Below, one piece after another: positions 1-6,146 of a DNA stretch of 14,717 nucleotides. The stretch's first letter is position 1. Each line of letters opens with the position of its first letter. This DNA is from DATEZO01 sp035255485 (GTDB taxonomy: Bacteria > Pseudomonadota > Gammaproteobacteria > Burkholderiales > Burkholderiaceae_D), in NCBI GenBank assembly GCA_035255485.1, contig DATEZO010000095.1, positions 1 to 14,717 on the forward strand, read 5' to 3'. The position numbers were made by a program, and so were the translations under genes. The notes under the pieces were generated by a model. That model did not search any database. It saw nothing but the letters and a program-made list of their open reading frames with translations, and was not told the DNA's origin.

Positions 1-1
1 T

Positions 2-1072
2 CGCAGCCAGGCGCACCGCGCACTGGACCTGCATGCCATACCAAGTCATTTCTTCCGTTTCTGGCTATGGCTGACCACCGGCATGGTGACCAGGGAATGG
101 GCTGCCATCCATCGCAAGCATCACGCAAAATGTGAAACCGAGGAAGATCCGCATAGTCCTGTCACGCGTGGTATCCGGAAAGTGCTGCTGGAAGGGTCGG
201 AGCTGTATCGCATCGAATCCAGGAATCGCGAAACCATCGAAAAATACGGTCACGGCACACCGGACGACTGGATCGAACGGCATCTGTACAGCAGATATCA
301 CTGGCAGGGCATCGGCTTTATGCTGATCCTCAACCTGATGCTGTTCGGTGTGATCGGCGTAACGATATGGGCAATCCAGATGTTGTGGATCCCCATCTTT
401 GCCGCCGGCGTTATCAATGGCCTTGGTCATTTCTGGGGATATCGCAACTATGATAGCGCCGATGCCTCCACCAATATCCTGCCGTGGGGCATTCTGGTCG
501 GTGGCGAAGAATTGCATAACAATCATCACACCTTCGGTACTTCCGCCAAACTCTCGTCCAAATGGTATGAATTCGACATCGGCTGGATGTACATCCGCAT
601 TCTCGAGATTGCCCATCTGGCGAAGGTGAAAAAGCGGGCACCGGCGCCGAAGTTCAATCATGAAAAACGGATCGCCGACGTGGAAACCCTGCAATCCGTG
701 ATCGCAAACCGTTATGACGTGATGGCGAAATATGCCCAGTCAGTAAAACGGGCGTGGCGCGATGAGCGGGAAATATTGAAAAGCAAGGCAAAATTCGAGT
801 CCGGCTTCTTGCGTTCATCGAAAAGACTTTTGCAACGCGAACCCGGCAAGCTTGAATCATCCCAAAAGCAGCAATTGATGGCGCTTTTTGCGCATAGCAA
901 GGCATTGAAGACCATGCACGACATGCGCGTTGAGCTTGGGATAATCTGGGAACGTTCGCATGCGAGCCGCGAGCAGTTGTTGCAACAATTGCAGGATTGG
1001 TGCGCCCGGGCGGAAGATTCCGGCATCAAGGCGCTACGTGAATTTTCGCTACGCCTGCGCAGTTACGCATGA
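2..1072 (+). CDS. Fatty acid desaturase (acyl-CoA/acyl-lipid desaturase family), 5' end missing
   Basis: This is the C-terminal 356 residues of a membrane di-iron fatty acid desaturase, which would introduce a double bond into an acyl chain at the inner membrane. The frame is open from base 2 and has no start in the window, so the gene begins upstream. Numbering visible residues from base 2, the end of histidine box 1 is at the edge (H5, H11). Box 2 is HRKHH at 37-41, followed by the family-typical AKCETEEDPHSP. GHFWGYR lies at 141-147 and box 3, ELHNNHH, at 170-176. Hydrophobic segments lie near residues 17-27 and between about 105 and 140. After the core (about residue 215) comes an unusually long, charged, probably helical tail of about 140 residues ending RLRSYA. 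Related betaproteobacterial desaturases, as I remember them, carry a similar tail. The ATG at base 83 is an internal methionine, not the start. The family is certain; the substrate and double-bond position are not. Confidence 0.93.
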   Translation, partial: RSQAHRALDLHAIPSHFFRFWLWLTTGMVTREWAAIHRKHHAKCETEEDPHSPVTRGIRKVLLEGSELYRIESRNRETIEKYGHGTPDDWIERHLYSRYHWQGIGFMLILNLMLFGVIGVTIWAIQMLWIPIFAAGVINGLGHFWGYRNYDSADASTNILPWGILVGGEELHNNHHTFGTSAKLSSKWYEFDIGWMYIRILEIAHLAKVKKRAPAPKFNHEKRIADVETLQSVIANRYDVMAKYAQSVKRAWRDEREILKSKAKFESGFLRSSKRLLQREPGKLESSQKQQLMALFAHSKALKTMHDMRVELGIIWERSHASREQLLQQLQDWCARAEDSGIKALREFSLRLRSYA

Positions 1073-1075
1073 TTT

Positions 1076-1096
1076 ATACATCCAGGTGTATTTTTT
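1076..1096 (+). terminator. Weak candidate rho-independent terminator of the desaturase gene
   Basis: ATACA (1076-1080) pairs with TGTAT (1087-1091), and a run of six T residues starts at 1091. It begins four bases after the desaturase stop codon. The stem has only five Watson-Crick pairs plus a possible wobble and is A+T-rich, so termination may be partial. Confidence 0.35.
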
Positions 1097-1368
1097 AATA
1101 GCCCCTGTTTCATTGCGAATTTCACGTTATTTCCAGTGATACTCCCCCGTTTTTAGGAATTTGAAATTCGATCTGAATTACCAACTTCGCCATTATTGGG
1201 TGTCGTTCGGCATCCACCGGTCATGTTGTTGTGATGCAATCGTTTCTACCATGCCAATGGATTTCTGTAGAAAACGGGAGAAGGTCGGTGCCAGACGGCA
1301 ATGACTCCCAACCGCGCCATGGGAATGCCGAAACAACTCCTGCGTTGCAGTCCAAACGCCGTTGCCAT

Positions 1369-1411
1369 GGCAAAAAGCCCCGCAAGATACAATCTTGCGG
1401 GGCTTTTTGCC
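1369..1411 (-). terminator. Strong rho-independent terminator of rpmB-rpmG (bidirectional)
   Basis: Bases 1369-1388 are perfectly complementary to 1392-1411: a 20-bp stem with a three-base loop. The core GCCCCGCAAG is flanked by A5 on one side and T5 on the other, so either strand gives a G+C-rich hairpin with a U tract. It lies 13 bases after the rpmG stop. It can also stop any read-through from the convergent desaturase gene. Confidence 0.92.
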
Positions 1412-1424
1412 GAAATGAGATCAA

Positions 1425-1592
1425 TTACTTGATCTTGGTTTCCTTGTACGTCACATGCTTGCGTGCCTTGGGATCAAATTTCATGATCTCCAGTTTTTCA
1501 GGCGTGGTGCGCTTGTTCTTGGTAGTGGTATAGAAATGACCCGTACCTGCAGTCGATTCAAGCTTGATTTTGTCGCGGCCGGATTTAGCCAT
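1425..1592 (-). CDS. rpmG: 50S ribosomal protein L33
   Basis: A small basic protein of the large ribosomal subunit, 55 residues, the usual length. It begins MAKSGRDKIKLESTAGTGHF and ends YKETKIK, a clear L33 sequence. There are no cysteines, so it is the zinc-independent (C-minus) form. The start at 1592 follows an AGAGG Shine-Dalgarno sequence at suitable spacing. It is the second gene after rpmB, with a 74-base gap and no promoter or terminator seen between them. This fits the common rpmB-rpmG operon and cotranscription from the promoter before rpmB. Confidence 0.98.
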   Translation of the reverse strand: MAKSGRDKIKLESTAGTGHFYTTTKNKRTTPEKLEIMKFDPKARKHVTYKETKIK

Positions 1593-1666
1593 GATAATTC
1601 CTCTATTTTGCTAGTTGGGGACAACGTAGCGCTTGACTGACGCCATCCCGCAATTTTCAAGTGTCG

Positions 1667-1903
1667 TTAGACTTTTTGGCCGCGGGCGCGCATGTCAGCC
1701 AGCACGGCGTCGATGCCGATCTTGTCGATCACGCGCAAGCCGGCATTGGAAATGCGCAGGGAGACCCAGCGATTTTCGGATTCAACAAAAATGCGGCGGT
1801 TTTGCAGGTTCGGCAGAAAACGGCGCTTCGTTTTGTTATTCGCATGGGAAACGTTGTTGCCGACCATCGGCCCTTTCCCGGTGACTTGGCAGACACGTGC
1901 CAT
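1667..1903 (-). CDS. rpmB: 50S ribosomal protein L28
   Basis: A protein of the large ribosomal subunit, 78 residues, the same length as E. coli L28. It starts MARVCQVTGKGPMVGNNVSH and continues with TKRRFLPNLQNRR, both family hallmarks. The open frame runs further upstream to about 2059, but the start at 1903 is preferred: it matches the family N-terminus and has GAGGAG six to seven bases before the ATG. It contains a single cysteine (C5) and no paired zinc ligands. It is the first gene of the rpmB-rpmG operon, with a sigma70 promoter 41-69 bases upstream. Confidence 0.98.
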   Translation of the reverse strand: MARVCQVTGKGPMVGNNVSHANNKTKRRFLPNLQNRRIFVESENRWVSLRISNAGLRVIDKIGIDAVLADMRARGQKV

Positions 1904-1943
1904 AGATAACTCCTCAAAGATTTCCGAAATTGGAAAAGTCCAG

Positions 1944-1972
1944 AGTATATCCAGAAAATCCATGAATTTCAA
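1944..1972 (-). promoter_or_regulatory. Sigma70-type promoter of rpmB-rpmG
   Basis: Reading the minus strand, the -35 is TTGAAA (1972-1967, 5 of 6 consensus bases) and the -10 is TATACT (1949-1944, 5 of 6). The spacer is exactly 17 bases. The predicted start near 1937 leaves a leader of about 34 nt before the rpmB ATG. The position between radC and rpmB suggests the ribosomal protein genes have their own promoter even though radC lies upstream on the same strand. Confidence 0.75.
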
Positions 1973-2055
1973 TGACTTGCAGAAAACAATTGTGTCTTGC
2001 GTGGTTAAGAAATTTAACAATTTGAACCAGCGCACGCCCGCACTCCCTTGCGTGA

Positions 2056-2730
2056 TCACAACCGGCCGTGCTCTGCAAAGGAATAGGTATGCTTTCCCGC
2101 AATAATGAAATGGTCAAGCACCCGTACATCCACCAATGCCAAGGCCTGCTTCAGCGCTTGTGTCAACGTCATGTCAGCAGTGCTCGGTTCAGGCGCGCCG
2201 GATGGATGGTTATGGGCAATGATGATGCCGGCAGCGTTGTGGGATAGCGCTTCCTTGACGACTTCTCGCGGATAGACGCTGGTATGGGTCAGGGTGCCGC
2301 GAAACAGCTCCTTGCCTGCGATCAGGCGGTTTTTCACATCGAGGAACAGAACGGCAAAGGACTCGTATGGCCTTGTTCCCAGCAACAGTTGCAGATATTG
2401 CCTGACTGCCATCGGTGAATTCAGGCACGCACCGTCTTCCAGTTCTTCCGACAATGCGCGTCGAGCCAGTTCCAGGACAGCTTGCAGTTGTGCGAACTTC
2501 GCCGGCCCCAGCCCGTTGATTTCAGAAAATTCTCCAAGAGTGGCCGCGAACAGGCCTTTCAATGAACCAAAGCGTCCAACCATATCGTGCGCCAGATCCA
2601 CTGCGCTTTTCCCGGTTACGCCTACTCTCAAAAATACCGCAAGCAATTCCGCATCGGACAGGGTTTGCGGCCCATGCCTGATCAGCCGCTCGCGCGGCCG
2701 CTGTTCAACGGGCCAGTCCGTGATTGCCAT
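2056..2730 (-). CDS. radC: RadC family JAB/MPN-domain protein
   Basis: 224 residues, close to the usual RadC length. The N-terminal third holds the helix-hairpin-helix-like segment (INGLGPAKFAQLQAVLELAR, 71-90). The C-terminal part is a JAB1/MPN (JAMM-like) domain with HNHPSG at 173-178 and D186, giving the metal-binding HxH...SxxD pattern. The family was once called a DNA repair protein; its biochemical role remains unclear. An in-frame ATG at 2805 would add 25 residues, but MAITDWPVEQRPRE at 2730 is the normal family N-terminus. No good Shine-Dalgarno sequence precedes either start. It is divergent from fkpB-ispH and lies upstream of rpmB on the same strand. Confidence 0.95.
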   Translation of the reverse strand: MAITDWPVEQRPRERLIRHGPQTLSDAELLAVFLRVGVTGKSAVDLAHDMVGRFGSLKGLFAATLGEFSEINGLGPAKFAQLQAVLELARRALSEELEDGACLNSPMAVRQYLQLLLGTRPYESFAVLFLDVKNRLIAGKELFRGTLTHTSVYPREVVKEALSHNAAGIIIAHNHPSGAPEPSTADMTLTQALKQALALVDVRVLDHFIIAGKHTYSFAEHGRL

Positions 2731-2964
2731 GGCGGGATCAATCCGGCGGTAAAAGCGGGATCTGCATGGCGAATATGGAAAGATGCCCGCCTGAAGCCGC
2801 ATCACCGAATGGATTTTCGTACCCGCGTCTTGAAAGGCATTCGATTCCGATGTTCATGCATGCTCCCAGCGTGTAAAAAATCCGCTGCTGTTTTGGGATT
2901 TAAAGGTTTTGATACTTTGAACGTGGCTTAAAATAACGCGTTATCTTGCCATTCGAGGATTTTA

Positions 2965-3420
2965 ATGTCAAATTCGCAACCATTGCTCGTTACCGCAGGG
3001 GCTTACCTTACCTTGCACTATCGCCTTGCCGCTGCGGATGGCGCCGATATTGTCAGTACATTTCATGACAATCCGGCGACACTTCAGCTTGGCTGCGGAC
3101 AGCTTGCGCCGTTTCTGGAAGAGTGCCTGATCGGATTGCCGGAAGGTGCGCATCAAATGTTCGATTTACCACCCGAAAAGGCTTTCGGACAACGCAATCC
3201 CGATCTGGTCCAGAAAGTGTCGCGTGCCGCACTAGATCAGAATTCCGACGAGGAACAGGAATATGTGGTGGGTAATCTGATTGAATTTGCGGCTCCGGGT
3301 GGCGGCCATTTTGCCGGCGTTCTGCGCGACATGAATGATACGGATGTCACCTTCGATTTCAATCACCCGCTAGCCGGGCAGCCAGTCAGGTTTGAAGTAA
3401 GGATCATCGGCATCCTCTAA
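2965..3420 (+). CDS. fkpB: FKBP-type peptidyl-prolyl cis-trans isomerase, SlpA/FkpB type
   Basis: A 151-residue SlyD-like FKBP that catalyses cis-trans isomerisation of prolyl bonds in the cytoplasm; E. coli FkpB is of similar size. FKBP strands frame the protein (LTLHYRL at 15-21, VRFEVRIIGI at 141-150). AFG at 73-75 and DFNHPLAGQ at 131-139 are signature elements. The stretch between them (about 76-125) is the insert-in-flap chaperone domain. There is no histidine-rich tail, which separates it from SlyD. GAGGA lies five bases before the ATG. ispH follows after 60 bases on the same strand. This pairing is widespread in proteobacteria and supports the FkpB assignment and a shared transcript. 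Confidence 0.93.
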   Translation: MSNSQPLLVTAGAYLTLHYRLAAADGADIVSTFHDNPATLQLGCGQLAPFLEECLIGLPEGAHQMFDLPPEKAFGQRNPDLVQKVSRAALDQNSDEEQEYVVGNLIEFAAPGGGHFAGVLRDMNDTDVTFDFNHPLAGQPVRFEVRIIGIL

Positions 3421-3480
3421 TGCAAAAACGCGATCTCCCGCCAGGAGAGCGCTGCATGCGATCTCATTTCAGGAAGGTAC

Positions 3481-4410
3481 ATGGATAAGGAAATTCTTCT
3501 TGCGCAGCCACGCGGATTTTGTGCCGGCGTGGATCGCGCAATTGATATTGTCGAACAGGCGCTTACCCGGTATGGCGCGCCGATTTATGTACGTCACGAG
3601 ATTGTGCATAATGCTTATGTCGTAAATGATCTGCGCAGCAAAGGGGCGATCTTTATCGAGGAGCTGGCGGATGTACCGCCCGGGAATACCGTGATCTTTT
3701 CTGCGCATGGCGTATCCAGGGCGGTACAGGCAGAAGCGGAAACGCGCGGCTTGAGAATATTCGATGCGACTTGTCCGCTGGTTACCAAGGTGCATATGGA
3801 AGTAGCCAAAATGCGTCGGGAAGGCCGGGAAATCATCATGATCGGACACAATGGGCATCCGGAGGTCGAGGGCACCATGGGCCAAGTCGAAAGCGGCATG
3901 CATCTGGTGCAGACGGTCGCCGATGTGGAACGATTGGCAGTTGCCAATCCCGCCATGCTGGCGTACGTATCGCAAACCACCTTATCGCTCGACGATACTG
4001 CTGAAGTAATTGCTGCCTTGAAGCGTAAATTCCCTGATATTGTCGAACCGAAGAAAGGCGATATTTGCTATGCAACGACCAACCGGCAGGAAGCTGTCAA
4101 ATTCATGGCCCAGCAAGTGGAGGTCGTGATTGTGGTTGGCAGTCCGAACAGTTCCAATTCCAATCGCTTGCGCGAAGTGGCGCAAAAAAAAGAAGTGGAT
4201 GCGTATATGGTGGATAACGCTGCGCAGATTGATACCGCCTGGTTGGAAGGAAAAACGCGGATTGGCGTAACAGCCGGCGCATCGGCGCCCGAAGTCTTGG
4301 TACAGGCCGTGGTCGATCGGCTGAAAGAACTGGGAGTAAAACATGTTCACGCATTGGACGGGGTAAAAGAGCATGTCACCTTCCCCTTGCCTAAAGGGCT
4401 GAAGGACTGA
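3481..4410 (+). CDS. ispH: 4-hydroxy-3-methylbut-2-enyl diphosphate reductase
   Basis: The last enzyme of the MEP pathway, reducing HMBPP to IPP and DMAPP in the cytoplasm with a 4Fe-4S cluster. It has 309 residues, normal for the family. The three cluster cysteines are visible: C14 in QPRGFCAGV, C98 in DATCPLVTK and C196 in GDICYATTNRQ. Substrate and proton-relay residues are also present: H43, H76, H126 and E128 (GHNGHPEVEGT), the SSNSNR stretch near 224-229, and S268. AGGAAG lies just before the ATG. It is downstream of fkpB with a 60-base spacer that contains only a short hairpin (TCTCC/GGAGA) and no terminator. Also known as lytB. Confidence 0.98.
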   Translation: MDKEILLAQPRGFCAGVDRAIDIVEQALTRYGAPIYVRHEIVHNAYVVNDLRSKGAIFIEELADVPPGNTVIFSAHGVSRAVQAEAETRGLRIFDATCPLVTKVHMEVAKMRREGREIIMIGHNGHPEVEGTMGQVESGMHLVQTVADVERLAVANPAMLAYVSQTTLSLDDTAEVIAALKRKFPDIVEPKKGDICYATTNRQEAVKFMAQQVEVVIVVGSPNSSNSNRLREVAQKKEVDAYMVDNAAQIDTAWLEGKTRIGVTAGASAPEVLVQAVVDRLKELGVKHVHALDGVKEHVTFPLPKGLKD

Positions 4411-4426
4411 AGGATATTCATTCCAG

Positions 4427-4443
4427 GCGAAATTAAATTTCGC
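4427..4443 (+). terminator. Possible weak terminator hairpin after ispH
   Basis: GCGAAAT (4427-4433) and ATTTCGC (4437-4443) form a 7-bp stem with a TAA loop, 17 bases after the ispH stop. The nearest T run (four T residues from about 4450) starts about seven bases beyond the stem. It is therefore not a canonical rho-independent terminator, and termination may be partial or rho-dependent. Confidence 0.3.
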
Positions 4444-4712
4444 ACTCGCTTTTAATTTCCATGGATAGTTTTTTCTCTTCTTCGCTATTATTCCGTGCCT
4501 GCCGAATTTCTTGTGTTGCTGGTAACCTGCAAGAATATGATCAAGCCATAAAGCTTTTTCAGATAATTGCCGTGACAGGTTTTTCAGGAACATGCACACT
4601 ATTTAAAGCGATTCAGGATAAATAGGAAACAATTGAATGTATCCATGTGTTTTGAATGTCCGGTACCGATTTATTATTTCTTGAATGCAACAAATCAATT
4701 CAGTAATCCATT

Positions 4713-4913
4713 GTGGCGAGGCAGGAAGTGCATGCACTTCTGATGGATGTTTGCAACAGAGATATGAAAAACATTCTTACTGAATATGCATATCATCAAA
4801 TTCGGTATAATCCGCCCGGCTTCAATCCAGAATATAAAAAAAGCAGCATTAAAAATATTGAAAATTTAATCAAGCGAGGAGAGACATATCATGAATACCA
4901 AGCAAGGCATTGA
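4713..4913 (+). CDS. Orphan short open frame, possible gene remnant
   Basis: A 66-codon frame starting at GTG, with an in-frame stop at 4704-4706 just upstream. I do not recognise the product. It is rich in N, K, Y and I and contains YNPPGFNPEYKKSS; there is no signal peptide or membrane segment. Its A+T content is much higher than that of neighbouring genes. No Shine-Dalgarno sequence sits at a usable distance before the GTG or the later in-frame ATGs at 4743 and 4764. It could be the surviving 3' end of a transferred gene, a leader-type small gene, or a chance frame in A+T-rich DNA. Confidence 0.25.
   Translation: MARQEVHALLMDVCNRDMKNILTEYAYHQIRYNPPGFNPEYKKSSIKNIENLIKRGETYHEYQARH
4725..4740. 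repeat. 16-base perfect palindrome
   Basis: GAAGTGCATGCACTTC is a perfect 16-base inverted repeat with no spacer. It lies about 465 bases before livH at the 5' end of the orphan frame. It could be an operator half-site pair for a dimeric regulator. About 0.2 such palindromes are expected by chance in a random 14.7-kb sequence, so chance is possible. No T run follows, so it is not a terminator. Confidence 0.5.
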
Positions 4914-4926
4914 GTTCAATATCTGA
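4891..4926 (+). CDS. Possible 11-residue peptide with a strong ribosome binding site
   Basis: ATG at 4891 is preceded by CGAGGAGAG, an excellent Shine-Dalgarno match nine to ten bases upstream. It is the best such site in the ispH-livH gap. The frame reads MNTKQGIEFNI and stops at 4924-4926. It could be a leader peptide for a transcript running into livH, or the intact start of a gene since broken. The peptide has two isoleucines but no run of branched-chain codons, and I see no attenuator hairpin behind it. Confidence 0.2.
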   Translation: MNTKQGIEFNI

Positions 4927-5205
4927 CGGCAAATTCATTGATTTGACTGGGATTCAAAAATAAACGGCACTCCATAATAAAGAGCAAAACCGCATTATCA
5001 ACTCTTACTCTTTCGCGCAGCGGATCGTGTTGGCACTTTCCGCACTGTTCGAATGGAAAGCCGGAATGCAAGGTTGCGCATGGCGGCTATCCTTCATTAT
5101 GGAACCCTCAATCAATTGACTTACACAGAATTTGCCAGGCCGGCATGTAAGCTACCCGTGAACTGCAGCCTCATTTGACCGATCCTTTTAGGGAGCAAGA
5201 GAATT

Positions 5206-6135
5206 ATGGATATCTTTATCCAACAAATTATCAACGGGCTGGTACTGGGCAGCATGTATGCTCTGGTGGCACTGGGGTACACCATGGTGTACGGGGTTCT
5301 CAACCTCATCAATTTCGCACATGGCGATGTGTTGATGATCGGTGCAATGGTTGGTGTAACAATCCTCAAGATCGTGCAGAACGTTGCCCCCGATTTGCCG
5401 GGCGTAGTCAAGTTGATCATTGCGATTCTCGGGGCAATTCCGGTCTGCATCATCGTAAACGTGGTGATCGAGCGTGTCGCCTATCGAAAGCTCCGGAATG
5501 CGCCGCGTCTCGCTCCGCTGATTACTGCCATTGGCGTATCGATCCTGCTGCAGACATTCGCCATGATGATATGGGGCCGAAGCCCCGTATTATTCCCGCA
5601 AGTCATGTCGTCCGAATCTTTCCATGTATTTGGCGCGCTGATTTCACCGACTCAGGTGATGTTGCTGGTGCTGGCGACCATTTCAATGATCGGGCTGCTG
5701 TTCCTGGTCGAAAAGACAAAAATGGGGCGCGCAATGCGCGCTACTGCCGAAAATCCGCGCGTCGCCGGATTGATGGGAGTGGATTCCAACAAGGTCATCG
5801 TGATGACCTTCGTCATTGGCGCTGCGCTGGCGGCGGTTGCCGGCGTCATGTGGGGCGCGACCTATGCATCGGCGCAGTTTGCGATGGGCTTCTCGCCTGG
5901 TCTGAAGGCATTCTCCGCTGCGGTGCTGGGCGGTATCGGCAATATCTATGGCGCGATGCTGGGCGGCGTGCTGCTCGGCTTGATTGAAAGTCTTGGCGCT
6001 GGTTATATCGGCGATTTGACCGGTAATTTCCTGGGCAGCCAGTATCAGGATATTTTCGCATTCGTCGTGCTTATTATTGTCCTCACATTACGGCCATCCG
6101 GCATCATGGGTGAACGTGTGGCGGATCGTGCATAA
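5206..6135 (+). CDS. livH: Branched-chain amino-acid ABC transporter permease LivH
   Basis: 309 residues; one of the two membrane subunits of the HAAT-type importer for leucine, isoleucine, valine or related compounds. The N-terminus has the family stretch INGLVLGSMYALVALGYTMVYG, here spanning residues 9-30, followed by LNLINFAHGD at 32-41. The conserved cytoplasmic coupling region and AVLGGIGNIYGAMLGG lie at 239-254. About eight hydrophobic segments are visible. AGGGAG precedes the ATG by ten bases. It is the first gene of livHMGF; livM starts 11 bases after its stop. The substrate cannot be fixed without the binding protein, because related permeases also take urea, amides or aromatic acids. 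Confidence 0.95.
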   Translation: MDIFIQQIINGLVLGSMYALVALGYTMVYGVLNLINFAHGDVLMIGAMVGVTILKIVQNVAPDLPGVVKLIIAILGAIPVCIIVNVVIERVAYRKLRNAPRLAPLITAIGVSILLQTFAMMIWGRSPVLFPQVMSSESFHVFGALISPTQVMLLVLATISMIGLLFLVEKTKMGRAMRATAENPRVAGLMGVDSNKVIVMTFVIGAALAAVAGVMWGATYASAQFAMGFSPGLKAFSAAVLGGIGNIYGAMLGGVLLGLIESLGAGYIGDLTGNFLGSQYQDIFAFVVLIIVLTLRPSGIMGERVADRA

Positions 6136-6146
6136 AGGGGATCGTC

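Larger units (their letters stand above)
1073..1424. other. Intergenic region between the convergent desaturase and rpmG genes
   Basis: These 352 bases hold no gene I can support. Short frames cross the region on both strands, but they run through the rpmG terminator hairpin and have no ribosome binding site. Bases 1073-1100 contain a weak hairpin with a T run that could end the desaturase transcript. Bases 1369-1411 hold the strong terminator of the rpmB-rpmG operon. I see no promoter or other structure in the roughly 270 bases between them. Confidence 0.6.
4411..5205. other. Long A+T-richer intergenic region between ispH and livH
   Basis: About 795 bases separate ispH from livH. The middle (roughly 4440-4930) is visibly richer in A+T than the flanking genes. 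It holds a small hairpin after ispH (4427-4443), a 66-codon orphan frame (4713-4913) containing a 16-base palindrome (4725-4740), a perfect TATAAT (4806-4811) without a convincing -35, and an 11-codon frame with a strong Shine-Dalgarno (4891-4926). The livH promoter must lie in the 3' part unless transcription starts further upstream. I found TTGACT at 5116-5121 but no matching -10. No tRNA or other RNA gene is recognisable. Confidence 0.55.

Noticed and set aside
2909..2934. A fkpB promoter made of TTGATA and TAAAAT.
   Set aside because: The spacer is only 14 bases. The alternative TTGAAC-N18-TTATCT would start transcription on top of the ribosome binding site.
5030..5046. A possible sigma54 promoter (TGGCAC...CCGCA) upstream of livH.
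   Set aside because: The GG and GC elements are separated by eight bases instead of the required ten, and the TTGC part of the -12 element is missing.
5041..5060. GTTCGAAT, resembling a tRNA T-arm.
   Set aside because: No acceptor, D-arm or anticodon-arm pairing could be found around it.
5116..5121. TTGACT as the -35 of a livH promoter.
   Set aside because: The bases 16-18 positions downstream (around 5138-5145) are G+C-rich and give no -10 element.
5175..5987. A 270-codon open frame on the plus strand overlapping the start of livH.
   Set aside because: It lies inside livH in another frame. Its translation is rich in R, C, H and W without any recognisable family, and livH is certain.
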